Made by a program: the position numbers and the translations under genes
Shown here: positions 1-7,712 of the stretch, piece by piece
Position numbering within the stretch: position 1 is the stretch's first letter
How the letters are laid out: every line of letters begins with the position of its first letter
Origin: Clostridia bacterium
Lineage (GTDB): Bacteria > Bacillota > Clostridia > Christensenellales > Aristaeellaceae
NCBI GenBank assembly: GCA_017473345.1
Contig: JAFULL010000063.1
Span: 1 to 39,150, forward strand
Direction: 5' to 3'
DNA: 39,150 nt
The notes under the pieces: generated by a model
Databases searched by the model: none
Seen by the model: the letters and a program-made list of their open reading frames with translations, nothing else
Told to the model about the DNA's origin: nothing

Positions 1-1257
1 CTGGCGCAGCACCGCGAGCAGTTTAACGCCATGAAGGCCCGCTGGGAAAACGAGAAGGACGCCATCACCAAGGTGCAGAAGCTGCGCGAGGAGATCGAGC
101 AGGTGAACGCCGAGATCGCCAAGGCCGAGCGCGACTACGATCTGGGCAAGGCCGCCGAATTGAAATACGGCCGTCTCCCCGACCTGCAGGGCAAGCTTGC
201 CAAGGAAGAGGACATCGCCGAGCACGAGCGCAGCGAACAGAGCCTTTTGCGCGACAAGGTGACCGACGACGAGATCGCCCGCATCGTCAGCCGTTGGACG
301 GGCGTGCCCGTCACCCGGCTGAAGGAGGGCGAGCGCGAAAAGCTTCTGCACCTGCCTGAGGAGCTTCATCGCCGCGTGATCGGCCAGGATGAGGCCGTGC
401 AGAAGGTGAGCGAGGCCATTTTGCGCAGCCGCGCGGGCATTGCCGACGAAAACCGGCCCATCGGTTCGTTCCTGTTTTTGGGCCCCACGGGCGTGGGCAA
501 GACGGAGCTTGCCAAGGCCCTTGCGCAGAACCTGTTTGACGACGAGAAAAACATGGTGCGCATCGACATGAGCGAGTACATGGAGAAGTTCTCCGTCAGC
601 CGTCTGGTCGGCGCACCTCCGGGATATGTGGGCTACGAAGAAGGCGGCCAGCTGACCGAGGCTGTGCGCCGCAAGCCCTACTGCGTCGTCCTTCTGGATG
701 AGGTGGAAAAGGCGCACCCGGACGTGTTCAACATCCTTTTGCAGATCCTCGACGACGGACGCGTGACCGACTCGCAGGGCCGCACGGTGGACTTCAAAAA
801 CACCATCATCATCATGACCAGCAATCTGGGCAGCCAGTTCCTGCTGGACGGCATTGAAAACGGCCAGATCACCGAATCGGCCCGCGAAAACGTGATGCGC
901 CTGCTGCGCAGCCACTTCCGCCCCGAGTTCCTCAACCGCATCGACGACATCGTGTTCTACAAGCCCCTTGAAAAGGCCGAGATCGCGCAGATCGTGCATC
1001 TGCTGGCTGCGGGTCTCAGCAGGCGGCTGGAGCAGCGCGGCATCGCCCTCACCCTGATCGACGCAGCGGTCAGCGCCATCGCCGACGCAGGCTTCGACCC
1101 CGTCTACGGTGCGCGTCCGCTGAAGCGCTACATGCAAAGCCAGCTGGAAACCATGCTGGCCCGCAAGATCGTGGCAGGCGACATCCCGCCCGGCCAGACC
1201 GTGGTGGTGGACGGCGGTGAAAACGGGCTGACTGTCACCAGCAGCGAAGCAAATTAA
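1..1257 (+). CDS. clpB: ClpB-type disaggregase, C-terminal part (5' end outside window)
   Basis: Hsp100 AAA+ disaggregase that, in this family, works with DnaK/DnaJ/GrpE to pull proteins out of aggregates in the cytoplasm. The reading frame is open from base 1, so the gene is cut by the window edge. About 418 residues remain: the end of the coiled-coil middle domain (ARWENEKDAI, rich in charged heptads), then the whole second nucleotide-binding domain. Visible motifs are Walker A GPTGVGKTELAKAL (about bases 482-523), Walker B VVLLDEVEKAHPDV, the pore-loop type GYVGYEEGG, the sensor-1 stretch IIIMTSNLGS, the arginine-finger region RPEFLNRIDD and the sensor-2 GARPLKR. The middle-domain remnant and the lack of a ClpP-binding IGF-like loop favour ClpB over ClpA/ClpC. 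A strong terminator follows at once. The first ATG in view, at base 31, is internal and not the start. Confidence 0.95.
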   Translation: MAQHREQFNAMKARWENEKDAITKVQKLREEIEQVNAEIAKAERDYDLGKAAELKYGRLPDLQGKLAKEEDIAEHERSEQSLLRDKVTDDEIARIVSRWTGVPVTRLKEGEREKLLHLPEELHRRVIGQDEAVQKVSEAILRSRAGIADENRPIGSFLFLGPTGVGKTELAKALAQNLFDDEKNMVRIDMSEYMEKFSVSRLVGAPPGYVGYEEGGQLTEAVRRKPYCVVLLDEVEKAHPDVFNILLQILDDGRVTDSQGRTVDFKNTIIIMTSNLGSQFLLDGIENGQITESARENVMRLLRSHFRPEFLNRIDDIVFYKPLEKAEIAQIVHLLAAGLSRRLEQRGIALTLIDAAVSAIADAGFDPVYGARPLKRYMQSQLETMLARKIVAGDIPPGQTVVVDGGENGLTVTSSEAN

Positions 1258-1264
1258 AAAATGT

Positions 1265-1297
1265 CCCGGGAAGCACGCGCTTCCCGGGGTTTTCTTT
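1265..1297. terminator. Bidirectional intrinsic terminator between clpB and the convergent ABC operon
   Basis: A perfect 10-bp stem (1265-1274 with 1279-1288, loop ACGC) is followed by a T-rich stretch on the plus strand. It is preceded by six A's, which give a U-tract on the minus strand. It therefore serves clpB and the convergent transporter genes, whose last stop codon abuts it at 1296. Confidence 0.9.
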
Positions 1298-2018
1298 ACT
1301 GTTTTTTCATCTGCCGCAGAAACATCCACACAGCCGCGACTGCTGCAAGCACGGCATACCCCGCGATCGGCAGCACATGCTCCGCCGCCGCGCTCCAGTC
1401 TGCGTGAAACAGCGCCTTTTCCATCTGCACCGCATGCACAAACGGCAGCGCGTCAGCCACTTTGCCAAAGGCCCCGCCCACCAGATCCAGATCAAACCAC
1501 ACGCCGGACAGCCACGCGGACAGATTGGTCAGCAGCGCGCCGCAAATGCCGCCCACCTGCTTGACGCCCAGCACGCTTCCGCACATCAGCCCCAGCGCGA
1601 TCTGAAACACCGCCATGGGTATGTTGCCCAGCACCGCATACAGCACGTTCACGCTGAACTTCAGCCCCAGCGCAGCGGCGCATACATAGCACACCACCGT
1701 CTGCCCGAGGGCGATGGGCAACAGCGGCAGCATGTACCCCATGATGAAATCGACGCCTCTCATCGGCGTTGTGTAAAGCCTTTGCAGGAAAGCGCTTTCG
1801 CGGTCGCGGGCGACGAGCGTCGCTGAAAACAGCGTCATAAACGACAGGCCAAACACCGTGATACCCGGCGTGAGCGCGTCAATTTTGAACAGGCTGACGG
1901 GAATATTGGCCTGAATGGCGCTGAGCAGCCCCAGCAAAACCAGCGGGAACCCCAGCCCGAAGCACAGATTGAGCGGATCGCGCAGAATTTCCTTTGCGCA
2001 TCTTCTGGCAAATGTCAT
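1296..2018 (-). CDS. ABC-2 type exporter permease
   Basis: Membrane subunit of a two-component ABC-2 exporter, 240 residues, a normal length for the family. About six hydrophobic segments can be seen: near residues 16-37, 50-68, 88-112 (GYMLPLLPIALGQTVVCYVC), 128-150, 160-176 and 215-233. The cytoplasmic stretch ARDRESAFLQRLYTTPM is typical of ABC-2 permeases (the conserved E-R-L-x-T-P element just before a membrane helix). The start ATG is preceded by AGGGAGG seven bases upstream. That site lies inside the last codons of the ATPase gene, only 2 bp separate the two genes, and so they are probably translationally coupled. The substrate cannot be told; drug, lantibiotic or lipid export are all seen in this family. 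Confidence 0.85.
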   Translation of the reverse strand: MTFARRCAKEILRDPLNLCFGLGFPLVLLGLLSAIQANIPVSLFKIDALTPGITVFGLSFMTLFSATLVARDRESAFLQRLYTTPMRGVDFIMGYMLPLLPIALGQTVVCYVCAAALGLKFSVNVLYAVLGNIPMAVFQIALGLMCGSVLGVKQVGGICGALLTNLSAWLSGVWFDLDLVGGAFGKVADALPFVHAVQMEKALFHADWSAAAEHVLPIAGYAVLAAVAAVWMFLRQMKKQ

Positions 2019-2020
2019 CG

Positions 2021-2743
2021 TCAGCCCTCCCTTACAATGGAAACGAACGCCGTTTCAAAGTCGTCGCATGCAGCTTTGCGTTTGAGCTCCTCCGCCGTAC
2101 CCACTGCAAGCAGGCGGCCGCCTTTCATGATGCCGATGCGGTCAGACAGCGCCTCGGCCTCTTCCATATAATGCGTTGTGAGAATGATGGTCGTTTCCCC
2201 CTTCAGGGTGCGGATCATTTCCCACAGGTCATGCCTTGCGATCACATCCAGCCCCAGCGTGGGCTCGTCCAGAAACAAAATCTGCGGACGGCTGACCAGC
2301 GCCATGGCGATGCTCACCCTTCTCTGCCATCCGCCGGACAGCTTACCGGCCTTTCTTGCAAGCACCTGCTGCAGCTTCAGCTTCGCGGCAAGCTCCCCGA
2401 TCCTCGCTTTGCTCTCTTCTTTGGAAAGCCCATGGATGCCGCACATCAGCTGCAGATTTTCCTGCACGCTCAAATTCGGCGCGACCGCCGTTTCCTGCGG
2501 CGACACACTGATCAGCCTTTTGACCTGCTCAGGCTGCTTTGTAACGCTGTATCCGCCCACAAACGCATCGCCGCCGGAAGGCTGCGCAAGGCAGCTGAGC
2601 ATTTTGATGGTGGTGGTTTTGCCCGCCCCATTCACGCCCAGCAGCGAAAACAGCTCGCCCTGTTCTACCTCCAGGCTGAGCCCGTCCACCGCCGTCAGCT
2701 CCTTATACCGTTTGACCAGTTCGACCGTCTGAATGGCCGTCAT
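2021..2743 (-). CDS. ABC-2 type exporter ATP-binding subunit
   Basis: Nucleotide-binding subunit, 240 residues, first gene of the pair with the permease just downstream. It has Walker A GVNGAGKTTT, Q-loop SVSPQETAV, ABC signature LSGGWQRRVSIAMAL, Walker B ILFLDEPTLGLD and switch histidine TTHYMEEAE, so all catalytic elements are present. It resembles the DrrA/CcmA-like group that energises ABC-2 exporters. The start chosen is the ATG at 2741-2743, nine bases after a strong AAGGAGG. An in-frame TTG at 2750-2752 lies directly against the Shine-Dalgarno and is too close to use. The function (drug, toxin or peptide export) is inferred from the family only. Confidence 0.9.
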   Translation of the reverse strand: MTAIQTVELVKRYKELTAVDGLSLEVEQGELFSLLGVNGAGKTTTIKMLSCLAQPSGGDAFVGGYSVTKQPEQVKRLISVSPQETAVAPNLSVQENLQLMCGIHGLSKEESKARIGELAAKLKLQQVLARKAGKLSGGWQRRVSIAMALVSRPQILFLDEPTLGLDVIARHDLWEMIRTLKGETTIILTTHYMEEAEALSDRIGIMKGGRLLAVGTAEELKRKAACDDFETAFVSIVREG

Positions 2744-2848
2744 TTGGATCAACCTCCTTCGTTCAGGCCTATCATAGCAAAAAACAGGGGTGAAATGTGG
2801 ATTTTTGCCTGTTCGGTCGTTTTTGGAGGGTGAACGGTTTCAGGCACA

Positions 2849-2876
2849 CAAAAAAGCCCCGCCGAAGCGGGGCTTT
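2849..2876 (-). terminator. Intrinsic terminator of the MATE gene
   Basis: An eight-base-pair GC-rich stem (2855-2862 with 2867-2874, loop CGAA) is followed on the minus strand by six T's. It sits about 10 bp past the MATE stop codon. Confidence 0.88.
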
Positions 2877-2885
2877 CCAAACGCA

Positions 2886-4262
2886 TCAGGCTTCCAGCTT
2901 CTTCAGCCAGTAGCCCCTGCGGTAGCGGCGGTAGGCCAGCAGCAGCACCACGGCCTCCTCAAAGAAGGTGAAGGGGAACACATACACGATGTTCCACTTG
3001 AACACGAAGCCGGTCAAAAACACCAGCGGCACGGCGATGCCCCACAGGCAGCCCACGTCGATGGTGGCGGCCACCTTGGTGTCGCCGCCGGCGCGCAGGA
3101 TGCCGTTGATGAGGTTGAAGCAAACCGCCTTGATCACAAAGAAGATGGCCAGCGCCGCCAGCATGCCCTTCAGGTCGTGGATGGCCTGTGCGCTCATCTG
3201 GCCGTAGAGCATCATCAGCGGGTTGATAAGGATGAGCAGCACCGGCGTTACGATGGCCGACACCGCCACTGCAAACAGCAGAATCTTTTTGGACATTTCC
3301 TCGGCAGCCTCCGGACGGCCGGCGCCCAGCTCAATGCCAAGCAATATGCCGCCCGCCGTGCCAAACGACACGCAGAACACCACCACGAACGCCTTAATGG
3401 TCTCATACACGCTGGAGGCAGCCGCCGCAGCAGTACCCATGGTGGAGTACACCCACGTCATCATCACAATGCCCAGCGCCCAGCCCACGTCGTTAAACAG
3501 CACCGGGATGGTGACCTTGAGGTACTTCTTTACAAACTCACCCGAAGGCAGCAGCAGGTTGGACGCGCGCAGCGAGATGGGCGCCCTGCGCACATTGGCC
3601 GCGACCACCATATACAGGCACTCCAGCGCGGCGGAGATCAGCGTGGCGATGGCCGCGCCCTTCACGCCCATGGCCGGCAGGCCCAGCTTGCCAAAGATGA
3701 AGATATAGTTGAGGATGACATTGCTCACCATGCCCACCACGCTGGCCGCCACCGGCAGCTTAGGCTGCTCGACCGACTTGAGCATGGCCGCCATCAGCGC
3801 AGATACACCCTGGAACACATAGCCCACGGCGATCCAGCGCAGGTAGATGCAGCCCTCCTCAATCACGACCGGGTCAGAGGAGAAGATCTGCATCACCCAG
3901 TGGGGCACAAACAGCGCGATGAGCGCAAACGCCACCGTAATGGGCACCACCAGCGCCATCGACAAACCCAGCGTGCGCTTGAGGCCGTCCTGGCTGCGGT
4001 CGCCCCAGAACTGCGCGCCGAAGATGGACGCGCCGCTGGCGATGCCGGCCGTGAAGAACGACAGGATATAGGTAAGCCTGTTGGCCAGTCCCACCGCCGC
4101 CACCGACACGTCGCCCAGCGTGGCGATCATCAGCGTATCGACGATCTGCAAAGACGACGACAGAATGCTGGCCAACGCCATGGGCACCGCCAGATTGAGC
4201 ATGCGTTTGAGGAACTCCCTGTCGCGAAGCATCGCAACAAAAGCCTTGAAAAACCGGGACAT
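2886..4262 (-). CDS. MATE family multidrug/cation antiporter
   Basis: Integral membrane exporter of the MATE (NorM/DinF-like) family, which uses Na+ or H+ gradients to expel drugs or metabolites. At 458 residues with about twelve hydrophobic segments it has the full family length. The N-terminal LNLAVPMALASILSSSLQIVDTL motif region (helix 1, residues 21-46), IGLANRLTYIL-like helix 2 and the repeated second half starting near KKYLKVTIPVLFND (residues about 240-255) show the two-fold MATE bundle. The start ATG at 4260-4262 has a modest AGGGGCG upstream. It is monocistronic: an own terminator follows, and a 229-bp gap separates it from the divergent spo0A. The substrate cannot be predicted. Confidence 0.9.
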   Translation of the reverse strand: MSRFFKAFVAMLRDREFLKRMLNLAVPMALASILSSSLQIVDTLMIATLGDVSVAAVGLANRLTYILSFFTAGIASGASIFGAQFWGDRSQDGLKRTLGLSMALVVPITVAFALIALFVPHWVMQIFSSDPVVIEEGCIYLRWIAVGYVFQGVSALMAAMLKSVEQPKLPVAASVVGMVSNVILNYIFIFGKLGLPAMGVKGAAIATLISAALECLYMVVAANVRRAPISLRASNLLLPSGEFVKKYLKVTIPVLFNDVGWALGIVMMTWVYSTMGTAAAAASSVYETIKAFVVVFCVSFGTAGGILLGIELGAGRPEAAEEMSKKILLFAVAVSAIVTPVLLILINPLMMLYGQMSAQAIHDLKGMLAALAIFFVIKAVCFNLINGILRAGGDTKVAATIDVGCLWGIAVPLVFLTGFVFKWNIVYVFPFTFFEEAVVLLLAYRRYRRGYWLKKLEA

Positions 4263-4491
4263 TTTTCATTCGCCCCTTTTCGTGTTTTTTGTTCATGATA
4301 CCCTGCCCTGCATTCCCTGTCAATAGGAAGAAAGGCCATGAAAACGGCCATTTTCCCCGCCTTTGCGTGCGCGTCTTATGCCGGAAAGTGTAACATTACG
4401 CCCAACGAACACTATTTTCCACGAAAAGCCCCAGCCTGCGCGGTTTGTGTGCTATGATGCAGAAAACAAACCACTTAGGAGGGAACACCCC

Positions 4492-5265
4492 GTGACCAGC
4501 ACCCGTATTTTGATTGTGGACGACCACGGCAGCCTGCGCAAAAGCATGGCCGACTACCTGCGCCGTCAGGAAGGCGTGGAGGAAGTACGTGAAGCCGCCA
4601 ACGGCGTGGAAGCGCTCAAGGCCCTGCACGAAGGCCGTTTTGATATCCTGGTGACCGACATCGTGATGCCCATGATGGACGGCTACATGTTATTGGAGGA
4701 GATCCGCCGCCAGCAGATCGTGCCCCAGCCCCGCATCATCGTAGCCAGCGCCCTGGGCCGCGACGACTTCATCACCCGCGCCATCGAACTGGGCGCCCAG
4801 TTCTACATGGTAAAGCCCTTTGAGCCCGAGCACCTGCTGGGCCACATCCGCGAACTGGCCGACGGCAGCGGCAGCCTGCTGCCCATGGCCCGCACCCCCG
4901 CGCCCGTGCACGTACAAAGCCTGGACGAGCGCCTGGGCAGCCTGTTTCTGACCATCGGCATCCCGGCGCACATCAAGGGGTACCAGTATTTGAGGCACGG
5001 CATCAAGCTGGTGATCGAGCAGCCGGACATGATCAACCGGATTACGAAGGAGCTGTACCCAACGATCGCCAAGCACTTCGGAACAAGTGCGAGCAAGGTG
5101 GAAAGGGCGATCCGGCATGCAATTGAGGTGGCGTGGAACAGGGGCAGAGTGGAGACCTTGAACCGGGCGTTCGGGTGCAGGGTGTGTACCCCGGAGGATA
5201 AGCCGACGAATGGGGAGTTTATCGCGATGCTCGCTGACAAACTTTCTTTGGAAAGAAGCGCTTAA
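4492..5265 (+). CDS. spo0A: Sporulation master response regulator Spo0A
   Basis: Cytoplasmic transcription factor that, when phosphorylated, commits Clostridia and Bacilli to sporulation. At 257 residues it is close to the usual length. The receiver domain (1-120) has the acidic pair D10-D11, phospho-acceptor D56 in DILVTDIVMP and the conserved K108 (FYMVKPF). The C-terminal effector domain (about 145-257) carries the Spo0A hallmark stretches IGIPAHIKGYQYLR, the recognition helix SKVERAIRHAIEVAWNRG and the ending KPTNGEFIAMLADKL. The start is GTG at 4492, eight bases after TAGGAGGG. An upstream ATG at 4363 has no ribosome site. No spoIVB lies upstream, unlike the common spoIVB-spo0A order, and mobile DNA begins just downstream. 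A TATGAT hexamer at 4453-4458 could be a -10 box but lacks a clear -35. Confidence 0.95.
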   Translation: MTSTRILIVDDHGSLRKSMADYLRRQEGVEEVREAANGVEALKALHEGRFDILVTDIVMPMMDGYMLLEEIRRQQIVPQPRIIVASALGRDDFITRAIELGAQFYMVKPFEPEHLLGHIRELADGSGSLLPMARTPAPVHVQSLDERLGSLFLTIGIPAHIKGYQYLRHGIKLVIEQPDMINRITKELYPTIAKHFGTSASKVERAIRHAIEVAWNRGRVETLNRAFGCRVCTPEDKPTNGEFIAMLADKLSLERSA

Positions 5266-5266
5266 G

Positions 5267-5289
5267 AAATCCTTATTTCATAAGGGTTT
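5267..5289 (+). terminator. Weak hairpin after spo0A
   Basis: A ten-base-pair stem with one G-T pair (5267-5276 with 5280-5289, loop TTC) begins two bases after the spo0A stop. It lacks a downstream U-tract, so it may be an inefficient or damaged terminator, possibly cut off from its tail by the mobile DNA that follows. Confidence 0.4.
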
Positions 5290-5369
5290 GAGGCATGTCG
5301 GCACCTGAATAACGTTTACACTTTTTCGGCTTCAAAATTCGCCTGAAAGCAACAAATGTTCTTCGTCTT

Positions 5370-5454
5370 AGCAACCAACTCAAAGTGTTTATTGGTCTGT
5401 GTTTCCGCCCAAAAACGGCACAGGAAAATGCCGATAAACAAGGAGTTGGTTGCT
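5370..5454 (+). promoter_or_regulatory. Long hairpin around the recombinase start region
   Basis: A 12-bp perfect inverted repeat (5370-5381 with 5443-5454) encloses a second 10-bp arm pair (5386-5395 with 5431-5440, one G-T). The ATG at 5428 lies in the apical loop edge, and the AAGGAG at 5440-5445 lies within the 3' arm. In RNA this would hide the Shine-Dalgarno. In single-stranded DNA it could be a folded recombination site. Both roles are inference. Confidence 0.6.
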
Positions 5455-6447
5455 TTGGATTTTCAGAGGATGATTCTGCTGTTCATGGAGTATTGTGCCA
5501 GCAAGCAATTGCGGCCCAAGACCATGCATGCGTACGAGAAGACGCTTCGGTTATTTGCTAAGTGGCTTCAGGAGAACGAGGAAATCACCAAGGCTGATGC
5601 GGTGAAGGAGATGCACATCCGGCGGTATCTGTTGGAACTTCAGTCGCGCGGGAAGTATACGGCTTGTTCAGACGAGCACAGCAAGAAGATCAACTTTCCC
5701 GAGAACAGGAGCGATTACAACGAGAAGGTCAGCAATATCACCATCAACAACTATCTGCGCAATATGAGGGTGTTCTTTGGCTGGTTGGAGGAATCCGAGT
5801 GCATTGTGAAGTCGCCCATGAAGAGGGTCAAGTTACTGCCTGCCGAACGTAAGGCGAAGGAGTTTCTTGAGGATGATGAGGTCAAGGCACTGATTCGCTG
5901 TATGGACAAGTCGCTGTTTTCGGAGTATCGTGATCTGCTGATTATGATGATCATGCTGGATAGCGGTACGAGATTGGGTGAGACGCTTTCTATCACGAAT
6001 AAAGAACTGAATGTGATGGAGCACACCATCTATCTCCCGGCTGATAAAACGAAGGGACGTAAGGAGAGGACAGTCTTCTTCTCACAGAAGACGGCGCGTG
6101 AGATGAGGCACTGGTTACAGTTCCGGGATCGGTTTGTAGAGTCGGACTATGTGTTTCCGATGCGGTCAACAGGAAGGATAATGAAGGTTCCTAATTATGA
6201 GGCGAACTTCCGGAAGTATATTGAGCGCGCGAGGATCAAGAAGACGGTATCGCCGCATACGTTGAGGAATAACTTTGCGAAACGGTGTCTGCTTTCGGGG
6301 ATGGATATCTATACGTTGAGTCGGATTTTGGGGCATTCCAGTGTGAGCGTGACGGAGAAGGCTTATTTGGATGTCACGGATGATGACTTGAAGAAGAGGT
6401 ATAGTAAGTTTAGTCCGCTGGAGGGGATTTATTATAAGGAGGAGTGA
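5428..6447 (+). CDS. Tyrosine recombinase / integrase
   Basis: Site-specific recombinase of the phage-integrase family, 339 residues from this start. The N-terminal SAM-like DNA-binding domain spans about 10-125 (ILLFMEYCASKQLRPKTMHAY). The catalytic domain (about 145-320) has R182 (DSGTRLGE), a Lys in the beta-hairpin (KTKGRKERTV, 208-216), H277-x-x-R280 (SPHTLRNNF), H303 (LGHSS) and nucleophile Y313 (KAYLDV), so it should be active. The start is uncertain. ATG 5428 has CAGGAAA before it, while TTG 5455 has a better AAGGAG nine bases upstream, and both sit in the hairpin at 5370-5454. The gene starts 162 bp past spo0A (about 100 bp past its hairpin) with lower GC than its neighbours, which suggests an inserted element. 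The cargo and exact attachment sites cannot be identified. Confidence 0.9.
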   Translation: MPINKELVALDFQRMILLFMEYCASKQLRPKTMHAYEKTLRLFAKWLQENEEITKADAVKEMHIRRYLLELQSRGKYTACSDEHSKKINFPENRSDYNEKVSNITINNYLRNMRVFFGWLEESECIVKSPMKRVKLLPAERKAKEFLEDDEVKALIRCMDKSLFSEYRDLLIMMIMLDSGTRLGETLSITNKELNVMEHTIYLPADKTKGRKERTVFFSQKTAREMRHWLQFRDRFVESDYVFPMRSTGRIMKVPNYEANFRKYIERARIKKTVSPHTLRNNFAKRCLLSGMDIYTLSRILGHSSVSVTEKAYLDVTDDDLKKRYSKFSPLEGIYYKEE

Positions 6448-6470
6448 GCGTCTCCCCAAAACTCTATAAA

Positions 6471-6508
6471 ACAAAAAGGCGAAGGAACATCAAACATTCC
6501 TTCGCCTT
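6471..6508. terminator. Strong hairpin terminator, best on the minus strand
   Basis: A perfect 12-bp stem (6476-6487 with 6497-6508, nine-base loop) lies just past the recombinase gene. On the minus strand it is followed by T's (TTTTTGTTTTATAG), so it terminates transcripts of the small reverse genes at 6.5-6.9 kb. It may also stop recombinase transcripts, although the plus-strand tail is poor in T. Confidence 0.75.
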
Positions 6509-6556
6509 AACTATGTTCCGGGGGAGTCATCTTCTAACACCTCCTATATGACTGAT

Positions 6557-6712
6557 TCACCACTGATTATAACGTCTGTGCACCTGATTTTTTTGTTCTT
6601 CCAACCAACCGATGCAGAAACCTTTTTCGAAAGGCGTCAACGTAGGGTTGTTGTTAGCGCACCACTTGCCATATTCACACGCCAAGTCTGCAATAAAAGT
6701 TGCCAGATTCAC
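6557..6712 (-). CDS. Small protein of unknown function (51 aa)
   Basis: This is a reverse-strand frame starting at GTG 6712. It has a good GGGAGG seven bases upstream and ends at TGA 6557. The product is Cys- and Trp-containing, begins MNLATFIADLACEYGKW and has the central segment TPFEKGFCIGWLEEQ. I do not recognise it. A second Shine-Dalgarno (AGGAGG near 6538-6543) before a seven-codon ATG frame follows, then the terminator at 6471-6508. The layout (ribosome sites, tight spacing, terminator, upstream palindrome at 6816-6839) suggests a small operon carried by the mobile element. The evidence is limited to gene structure. Confidence 0.42.
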   Translation of the reverse strand: MNLATFIADLACEYGKWCANNNPTLTPFEKGFCIGWLEEQKNQVHRRYNQW

Positions 6713-6815
6713 CAGAACACCTCCCTTCTATATTGGACATCTGCCCAGAAAAAGAGAGGCATCCCCAACGTCGATCATAGTGTCCTTTGGCATCCTCTCC
6801 TTTCATTAGCAGTGC

Positions 6816-6839
6816 ACACAAAAAATACGTTTTTTGTGT
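6816..6839. promoter_or_regulatory. AT-rich perfect palindrome, candidate operator
   Basis: A 10-bp inverted repeat (6816-6825 with 6830-6839, spacer TACG) lies about 100 bp upstream of the small reverse gene and just before two possible short leader frames. It could be a repressor operator, or a hairpin with U-tract. No protein is identified that binds it. Confidence 0.4.
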
Positions 6840-6946
6840 TTTGTTTTCCTGCTCACAACCCCTTTGGTAAGAAAGAAAATTTTCAGGCCTTGGCAACAGA
6901 AAAGCGTTTTGTATAACTGGATAACTTGATATTATGGAGAAGCGGC

Positions 6947-7009
6947 TTGGGATACACTAGTAAGTTTAGTCCATTGGACAATATCTACTACCAAGTAAAA
7001 ATATCATAA
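6947..7009 (+). pseudogene. Orphan 3' tail of a second tyrosine recombinase gene
   Basis: The frame LGYTSKFSPLDNIYYQVKIS-stop matches the last residues of the complete recombinase 0.5 kb upstream (RYSKFSPLEGIYYKEE), including a shared 15-base stretch TAGTAAGTTTAGTCC. No start, no catalytic domain and no continuation are seen upstream, so this is the remnant of a related gene, left by deletion or by insertion of the upstream copy. Confidence 0.7.
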
Positions 7010-7038
7010 AAAACGGTAGCCGCGCTTCAACGGCTACC
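7008..7038 (-). terminator. Intrinsic terminator after the WYL-like remnant
   Basis: An eight-base-pair perfect stem (7015-7022 with 7031-7038) is followed on the minus strand by six T's (7013-7008). It lies seven bases past the stop codon of the broken regulator gene. Confidence 0.8.
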
Positions 7039-7044
7039 ATGTCT

Positions 7045-7417
7045 TTATTTGTACATGTTGTTCATCTGATCCAAGCGTTTGCGCATTTTCTTTCGAACAG
7101 GCTCCGGCTCAAGGATTTCTGCTTTCTCACCCAAGCCAAACATCCAGCCAATGAATTAATCGCTTACGTAAATAGGTGTGGTATACTGAGTCCTTCTGAT
7201 GATTAAAGCGGTTTGATTCTTTATTCAGAAGGAAATTGCGGAGTTCTACATCATTGAAACAATCGTGATTCAAATCGCAGAACATAACCATTATTGCTTT
7301 GAAGAGTCGCAATGGATGTATGTTCTCCAATTCCAAGATATAGGAAGTCTTATGCAGAGGTTTGTGAGTTTGGATGAATTCACTCATGACATTTGCGAAC
7401 TTGGTGTATTCAGACAT
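7045..7417 (-). pseudogene. Broken WYL-type transcriptional regulator
   Basis: Two reverse frames together look like the ends of a WYL-domain regulator. The 5' part (7127-7417, 96 residues, MSEYTKFANVMSEFIQ start) stops at TGA just after LIHWLDVWLG. Reading the shifted frame across the same point gives WMFGLGEKAEILEP followed by EPVRKKMRKRLDQM and a stop at 7045. This is the typical WYL C-terminus (hydrophobic-G-x-x-A-x-V/I-L-x-P then a basic helix). The product is far shorter than the usual 300 or so residues and needs a frameshift, so it is a degraded gene. Its own terminator survives at 7008-7038. Assignment to the WYL family rests on the C-terminal motif only. Confidence 0.6.
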
Positions 7418-7656
7418 ATACTATGTGTGCGGCCGTCCTGTATGGAGCTTCCGGAGAATTGGACTCCGGCACCTTCAAGCAGACCACGGGCCTCTGACTT
7501 TTGTAATGATCAGCGCCGGCGTTTTTTTGTTTGATTTATATATGACAAAAAAAGAATGCTGCCTTCGTTATTTGATGTTTTTTCATAAATCAGCATTTTG
7601 GAAACCAAAACCCCTGTAAACGCATGCTATCTGGCTATTACAAGCAACAGAACCGT
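7418..7656. other. Intergenic stretch with no convincing gene
   Basis: A 24-codon frame (7422-7496) ends GTFKQTTGL-stop and contains a small CCGGAG/CTCCGG hairpin. A run of seven T's follows at about 7521-7527. It may be the tail of a lost gene, but no start, ribosome site or family match supports it. Nothing else is seen here. Confidence 0.3.
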
Positions 7657-7684
7657 TTGAATTTTGCTTTCGTTGTGCTATACT
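7657..7684 (+). promoter_or_regulatory. Sigma-A-type promoter of the TSUP gene
   Basis: TTGAAT (7657-7662), a 16-bp spacer and TATACT (7679-7684) lie 28 bp before the start codon of the exporter gene, whose Shine-Dalgarno AAAGGAGGT is at about 7699-7707. Confidence 0.65.
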
Positions 7685-7712
7685 TTGAAGTGCATACAAA
7701 AGGAGGTACCAT

